Source: Selaginella moellendorffii (Eukaryota; Streptophyta; Lycopodiopsida; Selaginellales; Selaginellaceae). From it: a stretch of 45,365 nt of DNA. Shown here piece after piece: positions 30,831 to 44,060 of this stretch. Location of the stretch: contig NW_003314394.1 in NCBI RefSeq assembly GCF_000143415.4, positions 124,042 through 169,406 of the forward strand, in the 5' to 3' direction. The translations under genes and the position numbers were made by a program. Within the stretch, counting starts at the first letter, position 1. Each line of letters starts with the position of its first letter. The notes under the pieces were generated by a model that worked only from the letters and a program-made list of their open reading frames with translations, made no database searches and was not told the origin of the DNA.

Positions 30831-33800
30831 GTGCTAGATTCACTAGGGACAGCTCACATTCAAAGCGCTGCTTCGGAGGAAGACCATGGTGGGAGCAGTG
30901 GTGTCCAGATCCAAGTAATGGTTAATCCTGATCCAGATGTTAGCATGCAGGAGCCAGATGGTTCTAGAGAGCGTGGAAATGCAGAAGCTAGCTATAGCAC
31001 AGGAGAAGCTTCTGGTGGTAGTGCCATAGGTGGTGGTGCGGAACTTGGTGGCAGAAATGAAGCACCTAGTGCTATAGGTGGTGGGGCAGATCTTGGTGGT
31101 GGAAATGGCGGACATGCTGCTGCTCTTGAAGGTCACAGAAATAAGGTGGTAACTATGCTAGAGGCCGACACGATCTTGAATGAGCGAGTACGCAAGACTA
31201 TTGTCCAGGCTCAAGAACGAACTATCAGCAGAGTGTTAGGTGAAATAGCTTGGAAAGGATCCCAACATCTTAAGATTCCACTTTGCCGTTTTAAGTAGAG
31301 TCACTGGGTGCGCTCAGCCTACGACCTCAACATGGTTATTTATACCTCTTTCACAAACGTTGGATTCGGGCACACTGCTGGATCGTTTATTGTGTCGTCA
31401 TCATTTCCTGGAACAAATCGCATAGACATGGTCACTCACGAGATTGAGCAAACTTGGGATCAAATATGGCAGAGGAAATCTCAGGAGTTTGATACTTTGA
31501 TGGCGTGCCACAAGGAGACACAAGCCTTTGTAGGCCGGATGTTCTTCATTATTGATGGAAACCACCGGTGGCTTGCATTTTGGAGGTGTATCCAAGAGAA
31601 GTTCCAAAACGATGACGAGTGACATATTTGTGTTTCAGTGACACTTGTGGAGCCACAAGATCAAAACCAAGTTGTGAGGTTCAACTTGGCATGTCACAAG
31701 ATCAACATGTAAGAATCTTTTACTTGTAACCTTTGTTCTCACCAACTATATTACAAGCTTAATCAATTTGCTTTCCAAGCACATACCTTGGTCCATGATA
31801 TTGAGCACCTTTAATATGTTGGCATGCTTTCTCTCAATGAAATCCAGATGCTGTATAGTTGTGAAGTTATGGAAGCGGTTCAAGCAAAGCTTGTAGCACG
31901 TAAAGGCCAAGAGTTGCTTACTTGGTATCAGGTGCTTATGGATATTTTGGTTGCGGTCTGGGCAAAGGTATCCTTTTCTTGCATGAACTTGTGTTTTCTA
32001 CTCACAAGTTTTTCTTTTAGCCAATTGTCAAGGCGGAGCAAAACTCGTATTTGAAGATTACGCAAGTGACGGATGAGGTGCAAAAGAACCTTGAACTGTG
32101 ACAAATTGAGCAGTGCATTTTGAACTCAAAAAAATCAAAGGTGAAAAAGCTACTTGCGATTGCAGACATTTGCTGCGATAAAGATTGGTTGGATTGCATT
32201 GCAGAGATATGCTCTCGTGGCAGTAAGCTAGTCCCTTTTATCTTTCTCATTCCACTTTGAAATCTTTGTCCTTGTAGGAAATGGTAAAGCACCTAAAGAA
32301 TTGATCTATAACATTGCAAAAAGCAAGCTCTCTTTCAATGAACAAACCTCTTGCTTGGAACTCCTCAACACTTGGCATCGTAACAATGATAAAAGGTTGG
32401 AGAGCAAACTTGAGAATGTGATGAAGGAGAAGCTCTATATCACTCAGAGTATTGCGGCTGCTGAGGAGCTACTTCAAGTATGGGATACGAAGTTCCTTAC
32501 TAGTGCCCACACCAGCATAACACTTCCAAAATATGTCCAAGCTTCCCTTCAAGAGCTTGGGGATGGATGGCTTCCTGATGGCAGTTCAAGCTCTATGGAT
32601 TTCAAGAACTAGCTGGGCTAACCATTTTTCTCACGTCGCATGGCATATAGGTACATTGCAAAAAAATGACTTGTTTATTTAAGCATGACTCTTTTGTAGG
32701 TATTTAAATCATTGCCCAGGTGCTCTAGTGTATACAGCAAGTGTTTTTCTCAAGCTCTTAATTAGTGGGAAGAAACTTGGCATGTATGAGCCAGAGTTTC
32801 AGTGTTCCACTGCACGGGAGCGAGCACTTTGTCCATGGTATTTTGAGTTGTGGAGGCAAATGCCATCGTCACCTTTTGAGCTTGATCTCTACCTCGAGTG
32901 TCATTCAGGTTTGATGAGTAAAATTTCCTAGTAGTAACCTATGTTTCTACTTTATTGTAGAGGCACTTTTGGAGGGAGTGGAGATGCCTCAAGACAAGGA
33001 CGAGATTCATATTGAGCAGACTAAAGACGAACGAGTGGAGAACCCAGCTGAAAACTCTCTTGCCCCATCTCATCCTACAGCAGTTGCTCATTCCCCAGAT
33101 CCTACTGCCGCTGCTCATCCAGCCCCGACTGCTCGAAATATACGAAGGTAGCTCCATAGTGAGGACGTCCAAGAGAGTAAGAACTTGATTTCCAATGACC
33201 TTGCTTATTGTAATTTGGTTGTAGATGTCGGAGAAACCAGCTAGCACTCTATACATTGACGTACAAATGCATTCTTTCCATCCCTCCCCACTGCTACAGA
33301 GGATGACCTCCAAGAGTTATCTTCATCGGCTTCACATAAATAGGTATGAAAAAAAACATGTATTAACTTTAATATTTCCTGATTTTGAACACTATTTAGG
33401 TTCACCCTCTTTCTCCTACGGGAAGTGTTGGCAACGTGGAAATAGTTATTGGGGACTACTTTCAGCTTTCCAATAATGTGAGCCGAGAGTCTTCTATGTT
33501 CCATCGATGGATGCGAGGATTGGGAATGAACAATACTTTCAGCATCAACCTCACATTCTTTGATCTGCCTGATGGGTTACCACATTTACAAGGTGACACT
33601 CCATCCTGGAAAATCCTTCGACTGGGCCATATTTCTCAAGCGGTGGATGTGGCATCCAAGGTGTTGCGATACGAGGGCATTATGCTAGTCATTCTTCCTC
33701 GTTCTTTATTATGGGGAGGTCTTCTTGCAACGATGGCGGAGAATGATGACTCTAGATTGGTTGAGTTTGCATCAGGCTGCCTACTCTCAAACATCCTAGT

Positions 33801-34240
33801 CGAAACAAAAGGAGCAGGTGGCCGAATCCAAAAGGTTTACATTTCCTTATTTTTTATATCTTAAATTGATTGCCTCTTTTCCTTGTAGGTTTTAGCATGG
33901 AACTACCATGCTCTCTGCCACTACTCTTGCCATCACAGTATTACATGAGCTGATGAGCATGTAGGTTTGGCATTGCCAGGATATGATAGCTCAACAGATA
34001 TCATCCCGAATGTCATTGACGAGGACCATCATATAGAGTTCCCTAGTTATCGACACCGTTCACCAAAGGCCATGCAAATCCTCCTAAAGTTGTTTTGTCC
34101 TCCTAAGGGGATTATGCTTGATGCTACAGCAGGTTTTGGTTCGATAGTGCTAGCGGCTAAAGAGACTGGACGTGCAGTTTTTGCACTAGAGAAGGAGAGT
34201 GCATTTGAAAGTGTTCTTGGGACATTGCATAACAGGTGAT
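30831..34240 (+). pseudogene. ParB-like / beta-class DNA methyltransferase-like gene (decayed)
   Basis: About nine exons separated by short introns, for example 31709-31779, 31968-32020 and 32223-32277. Near the N-terminus lie a Gly-rich segment and then a ParB-like domain (MFFIIDGNHRWLAFW at about 31530-31580 keeps the G.HR motif). The C-terminal part has IVIGDYFQL, FFDLPDG in the place of DPPY, and finally HRSPKAMQILL plus GIMLDATAGFGSIVLAAKETG, a good motif I of N4/N6 beta-class methyltransferases (PF01555). Such fusions are known from phage and bacterial DNA-modification proteins. Premature stops include 30822, 31296, 31620, 31812, 32099 and 32610, nearly all C-to-T from CAG, CGA or CAA. 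The start is unresolved: 30831 is GTG and an in-frame TAG precedes it. The 3' end may continue beyond TE-B. Confidence 0.55.
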
Positions 34241-34290
34241 AATAAAGTATAAATTTCTCCTTAACGCTCTATTTCGTTAAAGTGGGAATT

Positions 34291-34705
34291 GTCATTATCC
34301 CACTTGTAAAATAAGGTTTCCAAACCTTTATATAGTATATAAATATAACAAAATTCAACTGCATTGAGGCACATGCCATTTTATTTTAAACAAGGAAATG
34401 TCTACTTAATCACTTCTCCTCCCCCTGCCACTGCTTCACCTCTCTCTTCTCCTTGTCATCGTCGTCCAATTTCTTTCCATCCTTTTAATATTGGCTTAGT
34501 TGCTCCGAGTCTAGGTGGAGCCCAAGTCCCCATTCAATCTTTACTTTCCCCTTATTAATAAAACAACTTCGTAGACTTCCAATAACATGCTGTAACACTT
34601 CTAGTATAATGCAAATCCTCTCAAAGAATTGTCTTTTAATATTAATACAATGGCATGGAACCCCATGCCATAATAAGTTACATTTTTAAATAAATACATG
34701 CCATC
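34291..34705. other. TE-B 3' non-coding end (fills the TE-A gap)
   Basis: AT-rich downstream region with a palindrome at 34650-34671 and a half site at about 34365-34381. No gene. Confidence 0.6.
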
Positions 34706-37700
34706 TCAGACTGTTATTTTTTGCCTCCAACGCCTATACAATAATCTTGGAATTTCATCACTCTCCACACTATCAGGATTTAAACCCAATAGTAATGCCA
34801 TCTCTTCTCTAATACGTCCACGCTCATGTTCAGTGGTCGAAGAACCCATCCAGTTGAGCAGATTATGGAGATGCGGATAGTGCTTGGCTAGACAATATAC
34901 ATGCCATAAATGATGACTGGTGTCTGTCCGATCAAATGGCTTCTGATATACCGTTCCATCTGCCATTTGGTTGATTTCTGCAGCCACCTCCTGGACTGGC
35001 CGGTTCTCTATCACCATCGCTCCAAGCCGTTTTGCAAGGTCCCCCAGAACATACGGTTTCTTCTCCCTAGTTTCCATACTGCAAGAGATGGGGTGCACTG
35101 CATATGTGTGCGTGTTCGCTGCAGTTTTAATCAGCGAGTCATCGATGATGAGGATTTCACTTGACCTAGCAGTCCGGTTCATCACTACAGCCTCTGGCTT
35201 GACGAAGATGGGCTTGCTACCCCTCACATGGACCATAGTCAAGCAATCCTCCTGCGTTAGGAGAAAGTCAAATGGTAATATTACTCGCGTTTGATGGTGC
35301 ATCATCTGTAGCAATGTTAATGCATTGTGGCGCATCATGGATGTCAAAACTCCCAATTGCAAATTGAACCCGGCCCTCTGTTTTAAGTGTCGCATGGTCA
35401 TTATTAGATCCCACAGTTTCTCCCGTGTGATTAATGTGAATCTGTCTCTTTTGACCAACTTGCGACCGCAGGCTTTGGAGGGTGCAGTGACATTCGAGGA
35501 CAAGCCATGATCATGGGAGAAAAGGACACCGTTCAGATCAAAAACGATACAGTACCTTCGCCGTGACTCTGAAATGAAATGCATCAGCATAAAAAATGGT
35601 ACAAGTCAATTTTACCATCTACAATATTAGCAAATGGTGCTCCCGATGGTCGTTGAGAGGGTTTTGGTCGAGGAAACGTGAAGGGCGGAAATACTCTCCT
35701 CTGCAATGTGGGGTCAATCGCATCCGATGGCGTGTGGGCACATGCCATTTCAGCTGTAGACTCTGGTACAACTGGCTCAACAGTGGCATGGGGTGGTTCC
35801 GATGGCGTGTGATCACACGCCATTTCAGCTGGTGCCTCCGTTGGCAAAGTGGACATGACCGAACAGGCAGCAGGGGGGGTGTAGGGAGGTTCCAACGGCG
35901 CGTAGTCAGACGATTGGGCACACGTTGAGTCCGTTGGAAATGAGGATACGACCGGCTCGGCGGCTGGGGCGGCCTCATATGGGTCCAATGGCGCCTGGTC
36001 ACCGTCAGTTGGATACGTGGACAAGATTGACTCAGTGGTATGGGCAGCATCAAGTGGAGCGTGGTCAGCTTGCTTGGCATTGATATGGATAGTAGCCTCC
36101 ACCAGCTCTGATGACTCTTGCAGGCAAGTAGAGTCCACTAGCGGATTCATATGCATGTCCAAATATCTCCCTTCGATTGAGATGGTATCCTCCCATGCTA
36201 CTAAAAACAAACTCATTAGCACATTGAATCGACTATACTGTATTTACCATCAACTGCTATTGAGGAACTAGGACCGATATCACTTGGGCACACTGCTGAT
36301 TCTGAAGGATTGGACATATGTTTCGACCATTGCTTGGCACTATCCTTCCTCGACACTAAAGGCTAGAGTTTGTAAATTCAACTGAATAATCTCTACTTAC
36401 CATTTGCTCTGCGACCTACATGGACAATGTTAGAAATGGTAAAAGGTTAGGAATGGATGTACTATTATTTACCTGATGGTTTGTCTTGTATGACCTTCCT
36501 CCGCTGCTCTTTGGCCACCTCAGGCTGGCCATCGTCGTCATTATCGTCGTCGTCGTTATTGTGATCGTCACCATTGTGAGGACCATCCAAGTCCTCTTCA
36601 TCCTCCTCTTCTTCGTCCTCCTCTTCTTTGTCCTCCTCTTCATCCTTCTGCTCTTCCTGCTCATTATCTTTCTCTGGCTCCTCATCCCCCTCCTGCATTT
36701 CTTCCATAGGCTGCTCAGGCTGGATGGCTTGTTCTTCCAGGACCATCTTGGGAAAATCATCTGGCCGAGTCTCCATCTCAAAATACAAGACATCCATAGC
36801 CTGTTTTAGTGTGTGACCTAGGACCATATACTCACCCGACTGTCTTAACATGGTTTCTGCACGTTCTTGCACCCTTCGAAGACGACGAGATGAGAAAAAT
36901 GTGGCCCTAACTTGAAAAGCATCCCTCATCCATTGTACCTCTCCATTGAGATTGGGGAAGGGGAGTCCGCCATAGGAATCTGAGTCAGGAGGTGGTGACT
37001 GCCTACTTTCACTCAGCCCTTGATCTGCAATGAATGGCATGAGCACACACGCCATAACCGCGAGGCATTACCTATCATCTTTTCGTTGCCCTTCTTCCTT
37101 TTCGAATCAAACGCCTCTGATCCCGATGACTGTCTAACGTGCTTTCGCTTTTTATGACCACTGTCAGTTTGAGCTTGGCTGGTGCTTTCCTGTTTTGCCT
37201 TTGAAGAAGTGTCTCCTGCAAGGAATGGCATGAGACCACACACCATTGCAAATATAATTTGTACCTCCTTTTTTCCTATTGCTTGTCTGTTTGTCCTTCT
37301 TCGACGCGCCACCAGTGTGCTTTTCAGTCCTCGTGTCTGAATATTCATAACAATCTATAATCAAAATGACGTGAGGCCTCACGTGACCTTACCTTGTGCA
37401 GGTTGTGAGCTCGGCCCAACATGGGTATCTTCAACAGTAGCTGTTAACGCCGTTTCAGCATCTGGGGGTGGCCACGCTCCTGCATACAGAGCTTGTGAGA
37501 TAACATTTAAACTTAAAGTGCGTACTCATTAGGTTCGCAGAGAAGATACTGTTTTTCTTTGGCAACTGTAATTATATGCTCCATTGAAGTCACCTCTTCA
37601 ATGGAGTTTGTCACCGCAACACACGGGACACCCTTGAGTAGTGCAGCTCGAAAGAATAGTCTGCCGCAGTTGTACTCAACAACGCATTTGCCCTTGGAGT

Positions 37701-40325
37701 CGGAAGCAGGTGACCCACCCGCTATTGCGTTGAAGACCCAGCTGAGCATTTCCCATGCTGCACCTGGAGCTTTCTTTGGATTCGAAAGCTCCATAGCCGT
37801 CTTCAGTTCCTCAGGCACGGGTAAATTGACCTCCCTTAGATCAATTCGATCGGGCTTATCGAACGAAGCTGGGAAGTCACTCCAGTCCCACTCTGCTGCA
37901 GGACCAATAACAAGGGCGAGTGTGAAGATGCAGACATTCGTCGGTATCTTCTTCTTAGCCATTATCCCATGGATCTCCCGCATCTCCTTGCCTTTCAACC
38001 AAGCCTTCACCTCGTTCAAGGCCTTCCAGAACTTGTGATAGGATTCGGAGTCGTAGATCATATAGTGGACTGAAGATTCCACCTCCGCAAGTCCCACCAT
38101 TAAGTCAATGATGGAGCTGACTTCGTCTGCATGAGTGATCTCCTCGTTTGTGAAGTCCATCACACAAAAGATGTTCTTGACCTGCTCATCTCCGCGGGAA
38201 ATGATGCTCCTCCACCTTTGATCCTCATCCGAATTCAAGTATACCCGGTAAGGTTCTCGATAGGCCTCTGCTGCGGGGTCGAGCTGTTTCTGAAGCCGGC
38301 GGTCGACATCACTCTTAATGAAATTTGGATACTGATCCAACTTCTCAGCTTTACTTTTCGTGGCATCCCGCAACAGATCGATGAACTTGGGGGCCCCCTT
38401 CACGTACTCGTCGATGTCTTCATTTGACAAATCTAGCGCTTCCATCATCTCTTGCGTGGTGTCGATGCTCACCCTCTCCACGGCCACTTGCTCGAAGATC
38501 CAATCCTTCAATAGCGCACGAGCTCTCAGAGTCGTGCACAAGTCCTTGTATGTCACAATATGGCCGGGAGTCATTTTGGTCTTGTTGAAGACTACCTCAC
38601 CACGTAGAAGAGCATTAGCCACTGTCAGAAGGTCATTGTCGTCTAGAGACCGCAAGAAACGCAAGGCGTTGAGCTTCAAATCATTGGGCTTCCGGCCGTC
38701 CTCCACACCCATTGAGTTTAGTAACTCCCCGTCATGGTACCTCCTTAGCACATCTACCCATTTGTCAAAAACAACTTTTGTCGCGAGTAGAATGTTATGG
38801 ATGCTGAGTGTGTCATTGACCCCTAGTGTTTTCAAGAGAAGACTCGAGAATTCTTGCAATGGAAATGGCGTGAGGCCACATGCTATGCCACATGCAACGA
38901 GGCTTACCTGCCAGGCGCTAGTTGCTAGTGCACGTCCTTGTCCTGGTTTTTGTGGCTTCTTTAGTTGAACCCAGAGCTTCCGTGTTCGTGCCAATGTCTC
39001 GTGTAGACCCGATTTGTAGCACGTTTCTTGCTTGACATTCTGCGCGTGGGAGATGTATATGATAGATCGGAGGGGTGAGTTGCCTTTTATCAGGCGGACA
39101 ACTCTTGTCTTGAAGACTTTCTTCACCTCCTCGCCCACCATAATATCCACAACTATCTCTTGCATCGCCAAGCTAGAATGCTGCTCAGAGACGGCATAGA
39201 ACCGGATGTTCTGATCGTCCAACACCTTCCTATTGATCAAGTCTGGAAACCTCGTCTCGCCCTTCATTGTTCGGTAGTAGGGGATCACGTCTGCAATGTC
39301 GGGTGTTACTGGACTTGCCAGCATCTTCTGCTTCAGTTTCTCCACCCACTCATCAGATACTAGCCTGTGGTTGTATTTGCTTTGGATGTTGATACGGCTC
39401 ACATCGATTGTATATACTTTGTTGGAATAGTAACAAGTACTATTATCTGCGACGATTTTTGCTGCCTCTTCTTGCTCTTTCTGCTCTTTGCGGCTCTTCT
39501 TTTTGGTGGGTGTAGTGTTTGAACCTGAGGCAATGGCATCACCGAGTAGCTTCTTTTTTGGAGGAGAGTCGGACGTCGGCTTGAGCTTGACCACCCTTTT
39601 CTACTTTGGGGTATTTTCCAGATCGACCCCCTTCCCCTTCGCTTCGCGAACTGGAGGCACTCTCAACGGCTCAATGTTGGAATATAGTTTTTGAACATCG
39701 CCGTAGGTGAGGTCCGTGGATTCCATGTGATCTTCATAGACCCGCAGCGTCTTTGAAATTGTGGGCCTCCTGGACAACCTCTCCCTAGCTCCCTCTAGGA
39801 ATTCCTCATAGCCGCTGCCCCCCTCCGGGAAGCCGCTAGGATGTGCAAGGTGGATCTTGAAGGCAGATGCTGTCTCTACCACAAGTGCCAGTCCATATTC
39901 TTGCATGGAACTGCATGGAGTGTCTGTCACTTGGATGAGGATCCCCATGCATTCTTTTCTCCCACCATCTGTGTTGTACAGCCTCAGATCCTCGCCTTCC
40001 ATCCCGAAAGTCCAACTGGTGAGCTCCTCCCCCTTCTCTGCATCCACATTGACAGTGGCTGGAAGAAGAACGCAATTCCTCGCCTGTTAAGAAATGCTCA
40101 ACAATTAGAGCTGACAGATGAAAAGCTAGCAGCTGAAAATAACGTGAGGCCACACGCCATTCACCACTGCATCAGATGTCTTGAGGCTGCATCCTAAGAT
40201 GGCGTGAGGCTACACGCCATCTGTAACCGGACTGCACTCGAGAGCCCAATCAGTGCATGCCAATGTTGCTACTGAATGGCATATGGCCTCATGCCATTTT
40301 CTACTTGGCCTAAAAGACTTACCAT
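34706..40325 (-). pseudogene. TE-B cargo gene copy (ParB-like / MTase-like / HAD)
   Basis: Same exon order as in TE-A. The HAD exon is complete here: FDLNGVLFSHD, then ILIIDDSLIKTAAN, ending at TAG/TAA 34706-34708. A 693-codon frame (37513-39594) spans ParB- and MTase-like parts, reading through the first short intron. Lesions differ from TE-A: TAG at 39601-39603 (CAG in TE-A) and a lost splice donor at 37528-37529 (GT to AT). Stops of TE-A at 15637, 16939 and 17612 are absent. ATG is at 40323-40325, immediately before an intron donor, as in TE-A. Confidence 0.6.
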
Positions 40326-42697
40326 TTGAAGCCGAATGGAGGCGTGACAACCGGACTCGCTGGCGAATGTGCACTGTGTGTGCAGCGGATCTTAGCAGCA
40401 AGGCTACTTTGCCACTTACAGTTGGAGAGTGGCGCTGAAATCTCCCAGGACGCCAAGTGGGCTGCGTGTGGGTGGCGGAGTGGGCGGCGGAGTTGGTGGC
40501 GAAGTTACAAACTGGGTGTGTCTTGAAATGGACGCCGATGCACACGAGTGCGATGCGAGCGCGAGTGGGATGCAAGCGCGAGTGGACGCCAATGCACACG
40601 AGAAACCTGTAGAGAAGGTAGATGAGCGCGAATGTGAGCGTGATCGCGAGTGAGAGTGCAATGCGAGCGCAAGTGTGCGAGCGCGAGTACGAAGCAAAAT
40701 GCAAAACCTAACCTCACACGCGCGAAATGTCACGACGGTTGGTAATCCTGCCACGTCATCATTCCTCGGACTTGGGCACCACCATTAATTTCTGGATCGC
40801 CGTGCGCATGCATGCACGTGAAATCCAAAAGAAATCCGCAACGTCATCATTCCTCGGACTGCATGCACGCGAAATCCAAAAGAAAGATCATGATTGGGAT
40901 ATCATTTAATACCCTCGCTATATTTATACCATGCATGATTGGATATTCCAAAGCATCTTGTATTTCCAAAAATGCCAGATGTTCAGCTAAATAAATTGTC
41001 AGAGGATTTGATGTGACGTTCGAGCGTGTGGGCTCATGCAATTTTGATCCCAGAAAATGCACCAAAAAATGCTCGGCGTCATTTGGCGTTATCTCTTGAA
41101 TGGCGTGGGGCCGCATGCCATTTTCAGGGGCACATAGTAGTATATTCCTAGAATATTCTGACACGCGCGAGATTGTTTTGAGTTTTCTGGAGATCCAACC
41201 GTTAGATCGCAACTAGATTTTACAGAATGGTATACAATGTCCTTCTTGATGACCCTGCAAAGAAGCATCTCGATCGGACACCATATGAGACCACACGAGC
41301 CTTACAATGTTTCAGGGGCATTTGCCATAGATCCGACCGTTATTTTGCTCCAAGATTCTACAGTTTGGTGTGCATTGACCTTTTCATCGACACTGCAAAG
41401 GGACATCACAATCAGATGTAGGATCACAAGAAACCAACTTCACTAACTCTGGTTTCACCAAGATCTACGTAAGGAGTTATGAAATGAAAGGACCCTCTCT
41501 ATTGAAATGTGTTTATGGTCCTGACATATCAAAGGATTTTGCATCAAGTTCTGTATTTGCATGTTTATCAAGCTACTGAATTGCTAAACCCTAAACCCTA
41601 AACCCTAAACATGTGGCAAATGCTGCGTGAAGAAAGATGCCCTTTCTGGGCAAATGCTGTAAGAGGCAGATGCCGAGCAGATGTATCTCAGGCTAGCGAA
41701 GGGGACAAACGAAAGTTAGCTATAAACATGACGGGATGCAAATAGATTACTAGGCTGGTCTTGCAAAAATCAAAAACCATAATTGAAAATATTGAAAATG
41801 CAAAAAGAAAGGTTTATAATATTTTTGAATTTTAAGCAACCAAATGAATGTAAGTAGTGCATGTGTTTGTAAGTTTAAAAATGCCTCAACCACTTAAATT
41901 CCCAAGTAAATAAAGCTATTTCTATTTTTGGTACAGGTAAACTTTATAGCGTGTGGGCTCATGCAATTTTGAACCCAAAAATGCACCAAAAAATGCTCGA
42001 CTAGCATTATTCTTTGAATGGCGTGTGGCCTTATATTGCCATAAATGGACATACACACACAGCATAATTATTCCTTTACACAGCGAATAATCTTGGCGCG
42101 GATCGCTGACACGGCATGGCAAAGTTCGAATCACTGACATGGCACAGCTGGATCGAGGCAAGGACATGATGTGACAAAGTTCAACCTCCGACAGCAAAGT
42201 CTAGAAGCTACTCAGTTTGAAATTTGTCAGAGGAATCATAAGATCTGGTTTGTCAGAGGATTTGATGTGACGTTTAAGCGTGTGTTATTTTTGAATTCTC
42301 GAACTCATTCCTAGGTCTATCATTTTTGTGTGCCGTGTTCTTGGTTCTGCTGAGCGCAGTGAGCGCTACTTGTGTAAGCGGTGTTGTGAGCTGTGGTTTA
42401 TGCGTCTACAAGCGGTTGCGGCATTGCGAGCGCCATTGCGAGCGGCAGTTTATGCGAGTGGCAGTTTGTGCGAGTGGCGCTACGAGCAGTTGCGGTGTTG
42501 CGAGTGGCGCTACGAGTAGTTGCGGTGTTGCGAGCGGCACTGTCTTTGGTGTGGCTACCACTTCCTCTTGATATTCGGCACTTGTGCTTCCTGGTATGTT
42601 CACCATGGAATGGCTTAGGACCACATTTAGAAATGGCATGAGGCCACATGCCATCTTGGGCCCTTGCAATTTCATGGCTAGCGTATTGTCATGTATA
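40326..42697. promoter_or_regulatory. TE-B copy of the divergent spacer
   Basis: Contains the same module repeats, telomere-type tract (41585-41610) and minisatellite (about 42335-42535) as TE-A. The transposase it would serve is missing. Confidence 0.5.
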
Positions 42698-42702
42698 AGA
42701 AA

Positions 42703-42956
42703 ACTCGTATAAGAAACCTCATGAACATATGAACTCGCCCAGCCATGGCCTCCACGCCGCGATCGCCTCCAGATCGCTGGCAAGCTGGAACCCATAGTCG
42801 CCCTATAATATCCCCATTTTAGGGTGCATGTAAACCACAATTCTAAGTATTTACGAACTTCAACTTGGCATTCTTACTATAACGGTATTATTCAAGTGTA
42901 GTTATTAAATATTTCTAAGAAAAAGGTTTTGTAAACATGAGGTTTCTTATACGAGT
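42703..42956. repeat. 254-bp segment with perfect 21-bp inverted ends
   Basis: 42703-42723 (ACTCGTATAAGAAACCTCAT..) is exactly complementary to 42936-42956. It lies between the break of TE-B and the start of LARD homology. It could be a small MITE-like insertion or a footprint of the event that truncated TE-B. No target duplication is seen. Confidence 0.6.
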
Positions 42957-44060
42957 CAGTTAACAATATGAAAGAACTCAAGTTGCTTAAGTGTAAACAA
43001 CATTCTACCGATGTCTCAAACCCAAGAAACCAATCTAGAGCAAACCACAAAGAATATGCAGTATTGCGGAAAGCCAAAATCTATCAAAAAGAACAACTAA
43101 CTATCATAAAAGATTGTTAATCATTCTATCAATAAAAAGATACATAATCATCATTGAAGAAAGAATCCACCATCCCGAAGAAGGGCAAATCATTTTATAT
43201 CAACAATAATCAACCAAAACCTTTAACAAAGATAATTAACTATCCTAGATGACAGTTAATCATCACAAATGATTACTAGATGCAAATACTAACTTAACAT
43301 CAAAACTAATGAGCCAAAAATGCCTTCTCCAACAACTTCTAATAAATAGAATAATAAGCATAAAAACTCAAAAATTCAAAAGCTCGAAGAAGCATATAGC
43401 TAAGTCTTGCCTAACAATGATTACGAGTTCACATAAACTAATATTAAGGCTAAAGAAGAAATCATGGTACAACCTATAATTTCTCCTTAGCACATCTAGA
43501 AACCAAACTTCATAATGCAAAAGCTAATGAAGAGCATGAATACAGTAATCTTAAAGTTAAGCATAACAAAGTTATGCTCAACAAATGATCACCAAACAAT
43601 CCTCCATAAATCCATCTCACTCTTCAAGAACATGATTTCGTGTTTGGACGAGTTTTAAATTACAAGCACGTAGACGACTATATCAAGACACTTTATAACA
43701 AGTATAAGAGAAATCATTAATGATCAATATATCCCATCTCAAATCTAATAAAGATTCAAACATTTTAATAACTTCTCCTATTGTGAAGTTAGTATAGTCC
43801 ACAACTAAATCACCTTTTAAGGAAAAGCCAAAGCTCAACCTTTACTAAACAATCTCATTTAAAACATAACTAACTCAACTTGCCATTTAATTCATTTAAA
43901 CACCAATATAGTTGCTAACTAGCAAATACATGAATGCTAATAACTCAAAGCTATAGCCAAATCATCAACATTATCTACATCAAAACTAATGAAACTCAAT
44001 ATCAATCCTTAGAGATACATCTCATTTCACTCGAATCTCAACATTGTAAGCAACTAAATT
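42957..44060 (-). mobile_element. diverged inverted copy of LARD interior
   Basis: Matches about 25110-26170 in reverse; for example 43022-43060 mirrors the 'tttgctctggattggtctcttggg' part at 26092. More diverged than the LTRs are from one another, so it is an older element. No PBS or LTR is seen. Confidence 0.75.

Larger units (their letters stand above)
34266..42697 (-). mobile_element. TE-B: inverted, left-truncated copy of TE-A
   Basis: Nearly identical to 11823-20226 of TE-A in reverse. Its right TIR is intact except that the outer two bases differ (AAC before GCTC at 34263-34266). The transposase half is missing: similarity stops at 42697, opposite 11823. It inserted just after the last visible exon of the ParB-MTase gene, behind a GT that looks like a splice donor (34237-34239). 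Confidence 0.85.
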
